This document shows, piece by piece, positions 23,057 to 34,487 of a DNA stretch of 64,000 nt. Within the stretch, counting starts at the first letter, position 1; each line of letters starts with the position of its first letter. Origin of the DNA: Scleromitrula shiraiana (Eukaryota; Ascomycota; Leotiomycetes; Helotiales; Sclerotiniaceae); contig JABELC010000008.1 of assembly GCA_028455995.1 (NCBI GenBank), positions 1,425,501 through 1,489,500 of the forward strand, written 5' to 3'. A program made the position numbers and the translations under genes. The notes beneath the pieces are model-generated. The model was not told where the DNA came from, did not search any database, and worked only from the letters and a program-made list of their open reading frames with translations.

Positions 23057-26000
23057 TCATTTAAGACTACTCTTAACACCTCTCTCCATCTTCTCCAACA
23101 ACTCCCCAAACTCCGAACTCATATCCGTCTCATCATCACTCTCATTATCCTTCCCATCACGATCATTCGGACGACAATCCTTTTTAGACTGATTCTTCTT
23201 GGTGGGTGTATCAACCTTCTCCACATCCTTCTCCTTTTCGACAGTTTTTGAAGTTTTTGATTGAACACGCATTCGCGATGGAGATCGGTGCATTATTGAA
23301 CGAGATGATGCTGGAGCCATCATTCCATGAGCTTGAAAAATATCGACCAAAGCACCAACTCGGATCGTCTCCGTTTTCTTTCCTAATTGACTGGTTCTTG
23401 CACCTTGGTCGACAAGTTGAAATTTCGAGTCTTTTGCCATGTCATTCTCTGGGAACAGGTTAGATTCCTGGGGAAGGATTTCAATCTCTATCTTCTCGCC
23501 GACAGTTACTGTAGGGTTGGTATTCTCATTTTGTCCTTTAACAGACGGCAAAGTTTGAATTTCAGTAGTTGCTAGTAATGAGTCTCCAGCTTCCGGGAGG
23601 CTGGAGGACGATTTGTGCTTTGGCCCAGTTTCATGAAGACCTTGTCGAAAAGCTGCAATGATATTATCAAAGGACATCCTGACGTTATTGATACGGTCTT
23701 GGTCCAGAGATGTTAGCTCCGTCTTGTTGCCAAAATTTTCTCTATCTTCATGTGATACATCAGGGTCACCGCAGCCTGCGTTCTCCTCGAACAATCCTAT
23801 GTCTTCAATAGGAAGGATATATAAATTCTCTTTGGGTCCATCTGATGTGGCGGTTCCCGAACATGCTCCAAAATCTCTATAAATAATGCCTTCCTCTTGG
23901 AATGGCCCATCTTTTCTTCGTAATGGTTCTCGTTCGCAATCGAAGATAAGACTGGATTTTGCATGTTCGGTATCCTGAGCCACAGGAGTCTCGTGATTAC
24001 ACTCAGTTTTTTTCAACTCCGCTGAACCTTCAAAGGTTTTTGTGATTTCATCGAAGACTTCACCGAATTTTGAAAATTTAAAGCCTGCAGTTATGGTCAA
24101 ATCAGAGGTTTTTCGAACTTCCTCTTCAAGCTCATCAATTATCTTTACCCCAAGTGATGCTATGTCATCATCTGATATTTCACTGTAATTTTCATTGTTA
24201 GTTGCAGTTGCAAAGATCTCGTCGGCCAAGTCTCGAGCAGTATCAAAAGCGTCCTTGGTTCGCTGCTCATCCTGATAGGCCTTCTCATAGCCCCCACGGG
24301 TCTCTGTTATATCTATACTACCACGCTCCAACTCTTCTTTGAAGTATGCGTTATCATCGTTCCCGTTGTCAACGCAGTTCAAATATTGAAGAATCCTCTT
24401 TGTGCCTTTCAAGAACGGCTCGGAATTGCCATGTTGGCCCCCGATATACATCTCTGTATCGAACTTAGGTTTGTCACAATAGGTAGTTCCATTGTCGGGC
24501 TTTTGTCTTGGAGTACCTGCTTCCACATAAAGACTTGTATCTTGACTAGCAGAAATATCGTCAGCAATTAAGCATTCGGCTTTATGGGATGTTGAACTTT
24601 TGAGCGAGTCGGTGGTTGTGGGATGAAAGTCATTCTCTACGTCGGAGAAATCAGGTAAGTCTTTCTCGCTCTCGTTCTGCTCTTTTAATGGCAATAGAAC
24701 TGGGTTCCATGTGTTGTTAAGCTCTCTGTAATACATTCGAGGCTCCTTATCCTCGTCACCCACGTCTGCAGTTTCATCGTGAGTGGACTCGTCGTCATTA
24801 CCTTCATGGGCGGTAGCCCGAATACAACGATCCAAGGAATTGTAGGTCATTTCGTCGTATTCGCCTCGGTTTTGCTCACACACATCGACCATTGCAAGTT
24901 CTTTATCCTCATACATTTGTGTTCCGGCCCATCGAGTCTTAGTTTGTGGGTATTCCACACGAACTATCAAATCTGTCTGTTCTATCTTAGGCAGTTTCCG
25001 TCCCCATGGATGAACGTAAATGCAACATTCTCTTGTATCATAAGTTAGGGTGTCAGAATACTCACCACCATTCACCTTGTACAACTCTGCAATGGCAAGG
25101 CTTCCACTTTCGAAGAATTGCGTTCGAGCCCACCTTGTTTTTGTTTCCGGAAATTTCAAACACATTGGTTCGAGCGAGAACCCGTAGCTCTCAAACCAAC
25201 TTATGTGACCTCTTATTATTTCCTCTGATGAACTATGTTCTATGGTATCTCTGAATTCCGCTTGAGAACTGCTATGTGTATTCTCAGCCATAGTTTTAGT
25301 TGAGTATACAACTTCATTCAGATCTTCAGAAGCGCTTTGAATATCGAGGTCCTTGGGATTGACTTCCAAGCAAGGGCGATCAAGCTGTTCCTTGCAGTTT
25401 TCATCCCAATCATCTAACGTATCATCCGAGAATGTCGAGGGATGCAGATTCTTTGTCATTTTGTCAACTGCCAGTTTGATACTGCGAGCAACCCTCTGTC
25501 TATCTAGTTCGGATTTGTCGAAAGGATTGAGCCCTAGTCCTTGATAGCGACCTTTTCGCTCATCAGATCGTTGACAGAAAGACGGATCAAGATATTGAAC
25601 GGTATCAAGATATCCGTCTCTGATTGGAGAGGCCCTTAGACTTACATCGGGGTCTGAGCCTACTTCGCACACAGTGATAATTGGCCCTTTGTCACGCCAT
25701 ACAGATTCTTCGAGACTTTCAGGTTCGGTACAAAAGATTATTGATGAACTTGTGCCTTTGCACAAGTCACTGAAACTCTACGTTAGCTTCAACTCGCATT
25801 GAATTGGTAGTTCATGTTTACCTTGCACCTTCCTGATAATCTGGGATAACAACTGGACTCGAATTCTTCGAGACATCCACTGGTTTGGTTGGCTGTATCT
25901 TATCAGGTGAAGGCGATGGAGATACAGCAATGCCCTTTCCCTTCGAATCTGATGGTTCCTTGAAATCGTCAAAGGACTTGATAATCGAGTGGAGCCATGA

Positions 26001-26931
26001 ATCCGGTGTCTTTGGTCTTTCTTCATCTGAATTTTGTATGTCCTCGTCCAAGCCATCAAGTGTTTGTGCTTGACTTGTCCCTGAAAAAGAAAATGTCAGA
26101 AGACTTGATGCTACATGTTGAAAAGTGGACTTACAGCTCCGAGAGTCTAGTCCACTTCCTAAATCTTCGACAGTAGGTTGGTGAGCTTTATTGCCTTGGG
26201 AGTTAATTAGATATGTTTTGTGAATCTGGAACAGTTGTAGAGATACTGACTAGCAGCCACCTCACAATGATGGATTTCGAATGCGTTGATATTCAGTGAA
26301 CCTTCACCTATTCCCCTAGATGATCCAGTTGGGGGACTTGAAGCTATGCATGATTTTGAATTAATCACTGAGTTGTTCTCATGTTCTTCCATCGGATAAC
26401 CATGCTGGTGCTGAGAATACTCGGGTAGCTCTGGATCGTTAATGGAGTGGTTGTGAGAGTCTGTAACTCGTTTCGGGGTTACTCTATTAGTAATGGAGCC
26501 TAGTATATCACCAATACTTTTCCGTTGTTTGGGACTGAACTTGGAACTCCCATCTATACATGAATTAGTTACTAGCAAGGATAGAGCCTTTGCAAACACT
26601 TACCAGTGCCTAAATCACTCTTTGATGGAGACACAACTTGGGTCTTTTCGGGCTCGTTGCCAATGAGTTCATTAGAAATCTTAGATCGAATGGTGCCAAA
26701 GAGATCTTTCAAGGAATTTCTACGATGAATAGGACTAGTTTGGACTGTTTCTTCTAGGTTGTCGACATCCTGTCCTCTTGATTTCAAACTTCTGAGGCTG
26801 TCAAGAAAATATCGAGCCTTTTTTTGGGACGATGTTCGCGCCAATTCATGGTTCTTGTGAGGTGTTGGGGTATGGGGTAATGGGCTATTTTCGTTGTTCC
26901 TTTCGGGCGTTTGGAATGATATTGAAGCCAT
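23057..26931 (-). CDS. Unrecognised 1220-residue protein with duplicated KTRWA motif
   Basis: I do not recognise this gene. Exons are 26931..26604, 26553..26251, 26194..26135, 26080..25822 and 25769..23057. All four introns are 50-56 bp and every join keeps frame. The second intron uses a GTCAGT donor. The N-terminus is Ser/Thr/Pro-rich with SP and TP sites (SFQTPERNNENSPLPHTPTP, RRNSLKDLF, RKSIGDILGSI), suggesting CDK-type phosphorylation. The large last exon is acidic and polar, without membrane segments or a signal peptide. Between about residues 520 and 635 a unit of about 50 residues occurs twice. Each copy has KTRWA-x-TQ, E-x3-LA, N-x-GEY, then a TY pair and C-I. The C-terminus has a Lys-rich segment (KTSKTVEKEKDVEKVDTPTK) and an acidic end. 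It is probably a regulatory or scaffold protein, but no function can be assigned. Confidence 0.75.
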
Positions 26932-27790
26932 GATGTTTGATTGTTCCTTATGGCGCTATTAGCTATTGGAAGATAGCTAGAAACTGTTGATCTCTACCTT
27001 GAAAGGTGCTTAAAGGCAAGGGGAAAATGTTTCTAGACAGCTAAGCCGCCAAAACTTAACTGAATGGTAACCAAAATACCAAAATCACTTTGAAGTTATT
27101 TCCAGTTGTTGATGAATGTAGAGAAGGAAGAGAGAGCTTTTTGAATGGAAAAAGAAAATTTACTCTCCATAAACATGCTTTCTGAAATGGAAAGTACAAC
27201 TAGATACATCCTTCGGACTTACTTGATGGGTCATTATCGTTTTTCCCAGGTGAGTACCTACTATGTACCTACCTAGTATGAGCGATACGTCCTTCCTACC
27301 AGCTACATATTTAGGTAGTGAGCTGATATTGATGAAATGGATGATATTTCGAGTCTCGCCATATGAAACCCATTCTGAACTCATCTAACAATCGGTTGAA
27401 CACTTCAACGTTGAAATATATATGTATATTTACCATATGCATCATAGAGGGGTTGTGTGAATATTAATTGGGTGGTTGTTCGATGATTATTTCAGCCTTG
27501 CAAATAGCCTTGCTTCAAAGGCTGAACCCCTAAAAATTGCTACTCGCCTTCGGCTGAGTGTCTTGTTCTGTAACTTTACTATCATCGCGACCAGATAAAT
27601 CAATAAATTTTCATCGTCTTCTTTCACAAAAACTAGTTTCATCGCCTTCATTAGAATCTCCCTTTTCCTATTTCAATTCCTGTCGCAATCCTGATTGTTT
27701 GGAACAGTGACACATCATAATTCTATAAACCTACTAATCACTGAATTGCTGATAAGAAGCTACAGCTACAGCTCCCATATTCATTACAAT
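26932..27790. other. Divergent promoter region with a small stem-loop
   Basis: The gap lies between the divergent 1220-residue gene and the RRM gene. Arms TTCAGCCTT and AAGGCTGAA near 27492-27528 could form a hairpin. No gene or tRNA was recognised. Confidence 0.5.
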
Positions 27791-29072
27791 ATGGCACCAA
27801 AAAATGATATTCCTGACTTCAATGGATTTATAAACAAAGGTAAGAGCCTTCGGACCCTGCAGGTTGAGATTGATAATATTATCTAGCAAAATGCTAACAG
27901 CAGTATAGAGCGCGAACATCGCAAAAATGAACTCCTAGCAAATAAATTCTTGGGAAAAAACCGTCAAGTGAGTGCGCCGGGAGCTATAAATAATCGCAAA
28001 CCAGGCACTGGGCCATCACTTGCTAGCAGAATGGGAGTTGGAAAGGTAGGGAAGACGCTGGCCGTATTTTCAATTTTTTCTACGACTGACAATTTACAGC
28101 GCGGTCCAGTTGCAACCAAACCCGCGCCCAAGCAAGCAAATAAACCAGCTACTGGAAATGTCGATGCTGAATGGACACACGATCTTCACTCTTTAAATAA
28201 TCCTGCCGCTTCTCGAGTTACTCAAGTAGCTCCTCGCGGCCCAAGACTTAATCGCGCGCGCAATGAACGACTTGCCAATGCTTTCAATGGTTCAGCTTCA
28301 ACTCCAAATTTGAATGGACAATACAATATTGTTGCGAAATCAAAACCCGCGACAAGCCTAACCATCAAAGGTCTCGCTGGGCCATACATCATCCTGGCAG
28401 AAAACTTCGCGCGAGGTACTACAGCACAGGATATTGAAAGTGCAATGAGCCCTGTTGGTGGACCTATATTGAGTTGTCGTCTTGTATCAGAGCATCCAAA
28501 AGTCATTGCAGAGATTATATTTGAGTCAAAAGAGGGAGCTGATAATGTTATAGAGACATTTGACAACCAAGAGGTATGTCGCAATGAGTTTGTTGCGTTT
28601 GATGGCACTACTAACCAGTGAAATGTTGCAGGCTGATGGCAATGTACTCTATGTTTACCTGAAGAAAGAAGCTCTTGCTCCAACCTTTGTCAATCAACGA
28701 TCAGCGCCTACTGCTACAGGTCGCTTGAATGTTCCTTCGGGTCCAAGGGCTGATAGAGCTGATAGATTATCGGATAATGGCTCAGATAGATATACCCCAC
28801 GCGACCGGACACCTACAGGTAGACAAGGTGGCCGTGATGATGTGATTGATGGTACTTACGGATTCGACGATCGTATGGACACTGACGATCGAACCGATGA
28901 CAAGTACAGCAATAACAACAGCAAGGGGGGTAATCGAGGAGGTCTTTATAGCGACAACCTCGTGGGAAATCGTGGCAACAGCAATGCCAACTACAATAAT
29001 AGTCGAGGGGGTAACAATTGGGCTGGCGGACGAAGAAACGATAGAAACGACAGGAACCGTGGATACAGATGA
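27791..29072 (+). CDS. RRM-domain RNA-binding protein with Gly/Asn/Arg-rich tail
   Basis: Exons are 27791..27839, 27909..28045, 28100..28573 and 28632..29072, giving 366 residues. The first intron needs the TATAG acceptor at 27908 to join NK to EREHRKNELLANKF. A single RRM spans about residues 140-226: LTIKGLAGPYIILAENFARG (RNP2-like region), then IESAMSPVGGPILSCRLVSE, AEIIFESKEGADNVIETFD (RNP1-like position) and VLYVYLKK. The tail has DRTPTGRQGG and NRGG/RGGNN repeats typical of hnRNP-like or REF/ALY-like export adaptors. The REF/ALY comparison is only by layout; the conserved REF N- and C-boxes are not obvious. Nuclear RNA binding is likely and the precise role unknown. Confidence 0.8.
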
Positions 29073-29989
29073 TTCTGAAATATCCAACTATTTTACTTTT
29101 GGTAAAATAGGAACTGCTGCAACCACACATCTGCGTTTGATGATATAAAACAAACTGCTTTCAAAGTTTGTATAATGGATTATTTGGGGATCAACTAAAA
29201 GAGAAAATGATATCAAGAAAGTCAATCAGGCTATTATATGTTTTGTTCTGACTACGAGGCGTTCTGGGAGATGGTGGCTACACCTTGGCCGTTCATAGCA
29301 TGTATATTATAGAAGTTATATTACTTTCCTAAAGTTATCAGTGATGACAAATCAGAGCTAATTGAATGTTCATCTAACGACGGGATTTGATCTACTCGAT
29401 AAATAGTGTCCTATATACAGCTCTAAGGAAATTGATTGCCACAATCACCTACCACTCTCTGGGAGATACAAGACTTTGCAAGTGCAGACGAACACGATGC
29501 TCTATTTCTTCATTGTAGTTCTGAGATTTAAGCCTATATTCTTTTACCTAGAGCTCGACACATTCTCTAATTACAAGTACCCTAGCCATCTTTTACACCA
29601 GTTTTTCCTTGCATTACAATACGGTTGCAGTATTTAGCAGAAATGCAATAACAGGACAGAGTGAATCTGTTCCTCAATCTAGCTTCTATAGAGCTTCTCA
29701 AGCTCCTGCATGCTCAGTTTTCACAGCCAGCACTATCGGCTTATCGGGCAATATCAAATTATAAACCAATTAAACAACGCATGATGCAGAAGCCCTCTGA
29801 AGAATTGCCCTCACCTTCTTCATGGACTACTCCAAAGCCGTGTAAGCCTCTTCATTCATTTACTCCAAATTCTCAGGAGGAACCATGTCACTCTTCCATC
29901 TCTTCATCAGCGTCCCATACGCAGACCTTGCATACGTAAACACACTATACCTATCAAACTTTCCCTGTTCTTCTGACGGTGTAACTACG
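29073..29989. other. Intergenic, possibly lost 5' part of transporter relic
   Basis: No intact gene. The N-terminal half of the transporter relic that follows should lie here, but I cannot align any convincing block before about 30030. Confidence 0.45.
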
Positions 29990-30830
29990 CGATGTTTCAT
30001 GGACAGAATCAACTTTCATTTTACATCTCATCTACTTCTTCTTGGGTTCTATCCACAGAAACGTTTATGCTGGTTGCTGGGTGGCGCTCCCTGTTACAAG
30101 ATATTCGACATTTTTGGGCCTCGCTACTCCTTTCTAGCAGGTTCGTTCTTACACAAGTTTGGGCTCATGATAACTTTATTTTTTTCTCAATATTAGTTTT
30201 TCTTGACTCACTAAACTCAACTCAGATTCAGTTTTTGAAAAGACACACCACGGCTCTGGGCATCGTTGCATCTGGTGCTTCCGTGCGGGGTGTTATATCA
30301 CTGATCCTAGCCAACAAGTTTATTCTTAAGAGTGAATACGTTTGGACCAAATAAACTATTGTATCCCTCATGCTTGAGTTACTCGTTCTTTCCGATACAA
30401 CACTCAAGTCGAGGGTCACATATACAAGAAGTTCCTCCACATTCATTTGATCTATTCTTCCTTCAAAGAGCCTGCGTTACTCCTTGTTTCCCTCGCGGGC
30501 TTCTTTGTTTAGTTTAAAATGTCGAAAAACATATCTACTATTTTGCCCATGCTCTGAATACTGCAAGATAAGTTAAGCACAATAGCCTACTAGAAATCGA
30601 TTCTTAACTCTGCATTATCTTCGGGCGTATCATACCAGGTTACACCATTAGCAAAGTCGACCGCTTCGACATGATGATTTTGACCATATTTCTCTCATCC
30701 TTTATACTCGAAACACTATGGCTTCTATCGCAGGGAAGCGTTCTCCCGTTTCCATACATTTTTACCAACAAACATCCATCTCAAAGCCTCACCAGATGCC
30801 ACACTAACACCATTGTGACAACTATATAAG
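29990..30830 (+). pseudogene. Relic of an MFS monocarboxylate (MCT-type) transporter
   Basis: Consecutive MCT-family blocks occur in the right order but in three different frames. They are SSWVLSTETFMLVAG (about 30030), KIFDIFGPRYSFLAGSFLHK and FGLMIT (about 30093-30180), LGIVASGASVRGVISLILAN (about 30259), FKEPALLLVSLAGFF (about 30464) and IIFGRIIPGYTISKVDRFDM followed by LSSFILETLWLL (30614-30735). These match the cytoplasmic loop GPR, TM5 LGIV-SG and TM8-9 GRI-PGY signatures of fungal MCT-like carriers. At least two frameshifts and stops separate them, so no functional 12-TM product is possible. A weak possible continuation (FDIERIHSQTS) lies past the 5S gene near 31115. The family match is inference from remembered motifs. 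Confidence 0.65.
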
Positions 30831-30852
30831 ATCTATTTTACCACTACCTGAC

Positions 30853-30971
30853 ACATACGACCATAGATCAAGGAGAATTGGGCATCCCGTCCGCTCTGCC
30901 ATACACAAGCCTTGAATCGGTGAATTAGTAGTTGGGTGGGTGACCACCAGCGAATCCTCACTGTTGTATGT
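30853..30971 (+). rRNA. 5S ribosomal RNA, variant copy
   Basis: The 119-nt gene starts ACATACGACCATAG and ends CTGTTGTATGT. It contains the strongly conserved GGGCATCCCGTCCGCT and TTGGGTGGGTGACCACCAGC segments, and a T6 run at 30971-30976 acts as Pol III terminator. The terminal stem ACATAC/GTATGT pairs. Relative to the fungal 5S I remember, helix II is changed to TCAAGG with CCTTGA and helix V to CGGTGA with TCACTG. Both still pair, so changes look compensatory and the copy may be functional. It stands alone, as is usual for dispersed 5S genes of filamentous ascomycetes, and sits at or within the dead MCT transporter. Confidence 0.88.
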
Positions 30972-32079
30972 TTTTTGTTTTACTGTCTTTTTTTATTTGC
31001 CAGTTAGTGATGTATATATATCACACCTTATGATCAACCCCTTTCAAAGTTCCCCATCAACTAAACGACACTCTCGTATTGTTCTGTTATCTCCTCGTGA
31101 ATAACGTTCCTCTTTCTTTCGACATCGAGAGAATTCACTCACAGACTTCCTCCTCCCGTGCGGCTTCGCCCTACTATTGCGTTGTATATGAACATCTGAT
31201 TCTGCAGAGGTCTATTACCAGTTCTGAAATCTTGATCAGCTGTCACTACTCATTGGCTACTGACGGAAAATCCAATGTGAATGACAATCTAATTCCGCTT
31301 TTGCTGTCAAGTATCTCCTTGTAGAATATAAATCCACAGGATAGGACTCGGCAAATGTACACTTTCAGGACAACATGATGTTCTTCTAATACTCTGCTAT
31401 CCATTCGGTATTGGGTGTCTAGGATTTCGAGCTCTATACACAAAGGAGATGGATGAATGTGGGGAAGCTCTTCCTTAGAACTAGAGTCAAAGCTCACTGG
31501 TGGGTCCAGCCTTGACCCACTTCACCACCATCATATCATGTGAAAGTACCATGATAACCTCAACCTAGTAAGCACGTCAACCCTTTCAACATATTAAAAG
31601 GCCGCGAAGATACCCCACAGCAGATGCACTCCTAAACATTTAGCTCTGAGAGATGTCTGCTAGTGTAGTTGCATCGATGAAGATATGGGGGGACTGAACA
31701 AATAGGATGACATGATTTTGGAGTGGTACGAATCTTTGGAGAACGTTAAGGGAAGTAGCATATATATGCAAGAGTTTGTTATCGTTCGGAAAATATCTTA
31801 CGGTGGATGAAGATATTTTGGGAATGAAGGTCAGAGAATAGGATCCTTGACTGTATAAATATCGGTCTGTTGACGTACCCTTTCTATGATGTTGACTGTT
31901 CTGTTTGCCTTTTTCGCCTTTTACATTCGCTCTTAATCGTTGTGATACCCTTTGTCTTACTTCTCGAGTTTTCACTGCAAGGAGCCTTCAGGCCAATTTA
32001 GGTCAATTGATTACCTGCGGCTCACATCTTGAGCGTTATTCGTCAGAGGATGGGCGAGCACGATTCATAGAATGGCCCA
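30972..32079. other. Intergenic between 5S gene and DAL5-type relic
   Basis: No intact gene. A few residues near 31115 may be a last trace of the MCT relic. The rest is featureless to me. Confidence 0.45.
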
Positions 32080-33394
32080 ATGAAGGTCTCCGGGGATGAA
32101 GAAATTGCAGCTATTAATGTTGAAGAATCTACCCAGCCAGATTGGACACCAGAGGAAGAACGACGAGCAAAGCGCAAGTGAGGAATAATTTTCCAGACTC
32201 ATGGCAGATCTTTGATAGGTGCTGGGATTTTGTCAATGTCAGGACGATATGGTGTTGCCGGTTGGAGATGGTTGTTTATCAGCGAGTTTCTGATTGTATC
32301 TGAGATAGAAGTACATACACTGATTATATGTTTAGTCGAGGGTATCATAACCATTGGAATCGGTCTAATCTTTATATTGTTTCTTCCTCCAAGCGTGGGC
32401 AGTGAAAGTCCTCTCATCAGTGGTGGTAAATGGAGTTACTTTACTCAACGTGAACAATATATCCTAGTGCGACGAGTTCTTCTCGATGACCCTGCCAAAA
32501 CGACTGGACAGGTTCACATCTCTGGAAGTGATGTGTTGAAAACTGTTAGGAAACCCAGAATCTTAGTTCATGTATTGATTACCTTGACAGCAACCATTCC
32601 AGTCAACGCCGTTCAGACTTATGGTCCTTCTATCATCAAGAGTATCGGATTCAAGACCGTAAGAGCGAATGCTATGGCATCGGTAGGCAACTTTATCGCA
32701 ACAATTATTGCAGTTACCCTCGGATTCATTGGGTTAGTACATAATTTTCACATCAGTTTAGAGGATATGCTAACAAGAAAAGGGATAAAACTGGTCGTCG
32801 AGGTCCAGTCGTATTATTTGGTGCAAGGTGGTGTGTAATTGCATATGCATGTTTGCGAGTATCTATAGGAGAAAGTAAATGGCGTCGTTATGCAGCTGTA
32901 GTTTTCTCTCTAGCTAATAACTCCAATGTTCAGTAAGTTGACCTAAAGGGCAGTTTCAGATTTTCTATTTTCTTATAAAGCTGCATTTTGCTAATAATAC
33001 ACTAGTATTCTAAATGTTGGGTGGCTCTCTTTAAACTGCAAGCAACCCCAAGAACGCAGCATAGCCATGGCGTGAGTTTATATCATCATCTATCAGCCAG
33101 CTTAAACTTCTCACTAACCTACCTCATAGAACGATCATAATGGCATCAAACGCAGCCGGAATTGCTGGTGGTCAAGTATTCCGCACCGGTGATGCACCGC
33201 TTTATGTCCACGCCTTCACGGCTATGTACGTACTAGCAGCAGCTACATTTCTGATAGTAGCTGGATTGATGGCATGGTACTTTACTGCAAATAAAAAATT
33301 GGAGAAACAGCCTGAGATTGTTCAGGGGAAGATATCTGCAGAGACTACTGGTGGAGAGATAGAGATCACGAAGAAATGGAAATGGATTTGGTGA
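32080..33394 (+). pseudogene. DAL5/ACS-family MFS transporter lacking TM1-TM5
   Basis: The start ATG 32080 opens a typical N-terminal tail (QPDWTPEEERRAKRK) that in this anion:cation symporter family leads into TM1. Instead it meets a stop at 32179, and the sequence jumps to the region just before TM6 (GRYGVAGWRWLFI). From there the gene is well kept: LISGGKWSYFTQREQYILVR, TLTATIPVNAVQTYGPSII, DKTGRRGPVVLFGARW, ILNVGWLSLNCKQPQERSIA and IIMASNAAGIAGGQVFRTGD. Introns still splice in frame: 32282..32335 with a GC donor, 32733..32782, one near 32935-33006 and one near 33071-33129. About 150-180 codons are missing. It is either a pseudogene by internal deletion or a source of half-size protein. 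Confidence 0.7.
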
Positions 33395-33924
33395 TATGAT
33401 TAGGACAACTAGTAGATAGACAATCTATGTCTCATATTTACCGATTAATTGTTACTAATAGAGACAGATCAGTTTGAATTTAATAGAAGAATACATGTTA
33501 ATGATCTAATAAAAATTTGATGATGAAGAGTGTTGATCTGATTTCCTGAAATGCATATCAATAAATGTTTTAGTCGTCAACAGTGAGATTGAACAACATT
33601 CCAATCAAATAGGACCTGCAACAGGTAACTGTGAGAGCAATCGGATTGTAATATCCTGTTTGCAGAAAGACTCAACACGGCTATCGATTTTCTTCAGATG
33701 CTGGCTGCTTACACACCAACTGGTTTCATTTTATGCCGAAGTTTCCCCTCATATCTCTACTCCCCATATCTCCCTCAAGTAGACAAACAAGATTCAAAAA
33801 CACCCCTAAACTTTCATCGCCCTGAAGTCTCAGCCTTATAAAATATCGAAATTGATATAAACTCTCAAAATATCTGTATCTGCAATCCATATCTATACAA
33901 TCACGTGCCCATTATACAGAAAAA
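33395..33924. other. Intergenic before DUF952 gene
   Basis: AT-rich; nothing recognised. Confidence 0.6.
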
Positions 33925-34450
33925 ATGACCTCGACCCCGCCTCCCTACATCTATAAAATCATCCCCTCTAATACCGCGCCACCTACTCCTCTCCCCCCAG
34001 TCCTTCCCGTATCGTCTCTCGACGCCAATGATGGATTTCTTCATTGTTCCACATCAGATCAATTACTCGGGACACTAAAGCTTTTTTTCTCGTACGTACT
34101 AACAGTCCTTCTTCTCGCCCCTCCCATCTGACCTTCTTCCTCTTTCTGTCCTTGACCCCTTTCCCTTTCATTTCTTTCATCTATCTATTATTGACCAAAT
34201 TCAAAGGAATGAAACCTCAGTCTATATTCTCCGCATTCCATATTTAAAAGTAGCAGAATATATCAAATGGGAGAATGGAGCCGGAGAGAGTACTGATGTG
34301 GGAGATTTGAAAGAGGGATATTTTCCCCACATTTATAATGGATTGAGATTGGGACAGGAGGAAGTTGATGAGGTGGGGATTTGGGAGAAAGGAGAGGGTG
34401 AGTGGAGTGGGGAGGGGTGGTGTTGGGAGGGTGTGGATGTACCTGTTTGA
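33925..34450 (+). CDS. DUF952-family small protein
   Basis: Exons are 33925..34091 and 34207..34450 (115-bp intron, GTACGT donor, AAAG acceptor), giving 136 residues. The N-terminal pattern YIYKIIPSN, then SSLDANDGFLHCSTSDQLLG, matches the DUF952 signature (IYKI, DxxDGFIHxST). Exon 2 supplies the core strand SVYILRIPYLKVAEYIKWEN and the later FPHIYNGLRL motif. DUF952 proteins are small cytosolic domains of unknown activity, found mainly in bacteria and fungi. The protein ends with an acidic Gly/Trp-rich tail (EKGEGEWSGEGWCWEG). It sits tail-to-tail with the broken glyoxalase-like gene. Confidence 0.82.
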
Positions 34451-34487
34451 GTGGAGTGGAAGAGGGGAGGGAGATGGGAAGCGAGAA

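Noticed and set aside
27485..27530. Possible tRNA from a TTCAGCCTT/AAGGCTGAA hairpin and nearby GC-rich bases
   Set aside because: No cloverleaf could be built: no T-arm GTTCRANNC and no acceptor stem.
29661..29939. 92-codon frame before the MCT relic, considered as the transporter N-terminus
   Set aside because: I could not match it to MCT TM1-TM2 blocks in any frame, so it is not included in the pseudogene.
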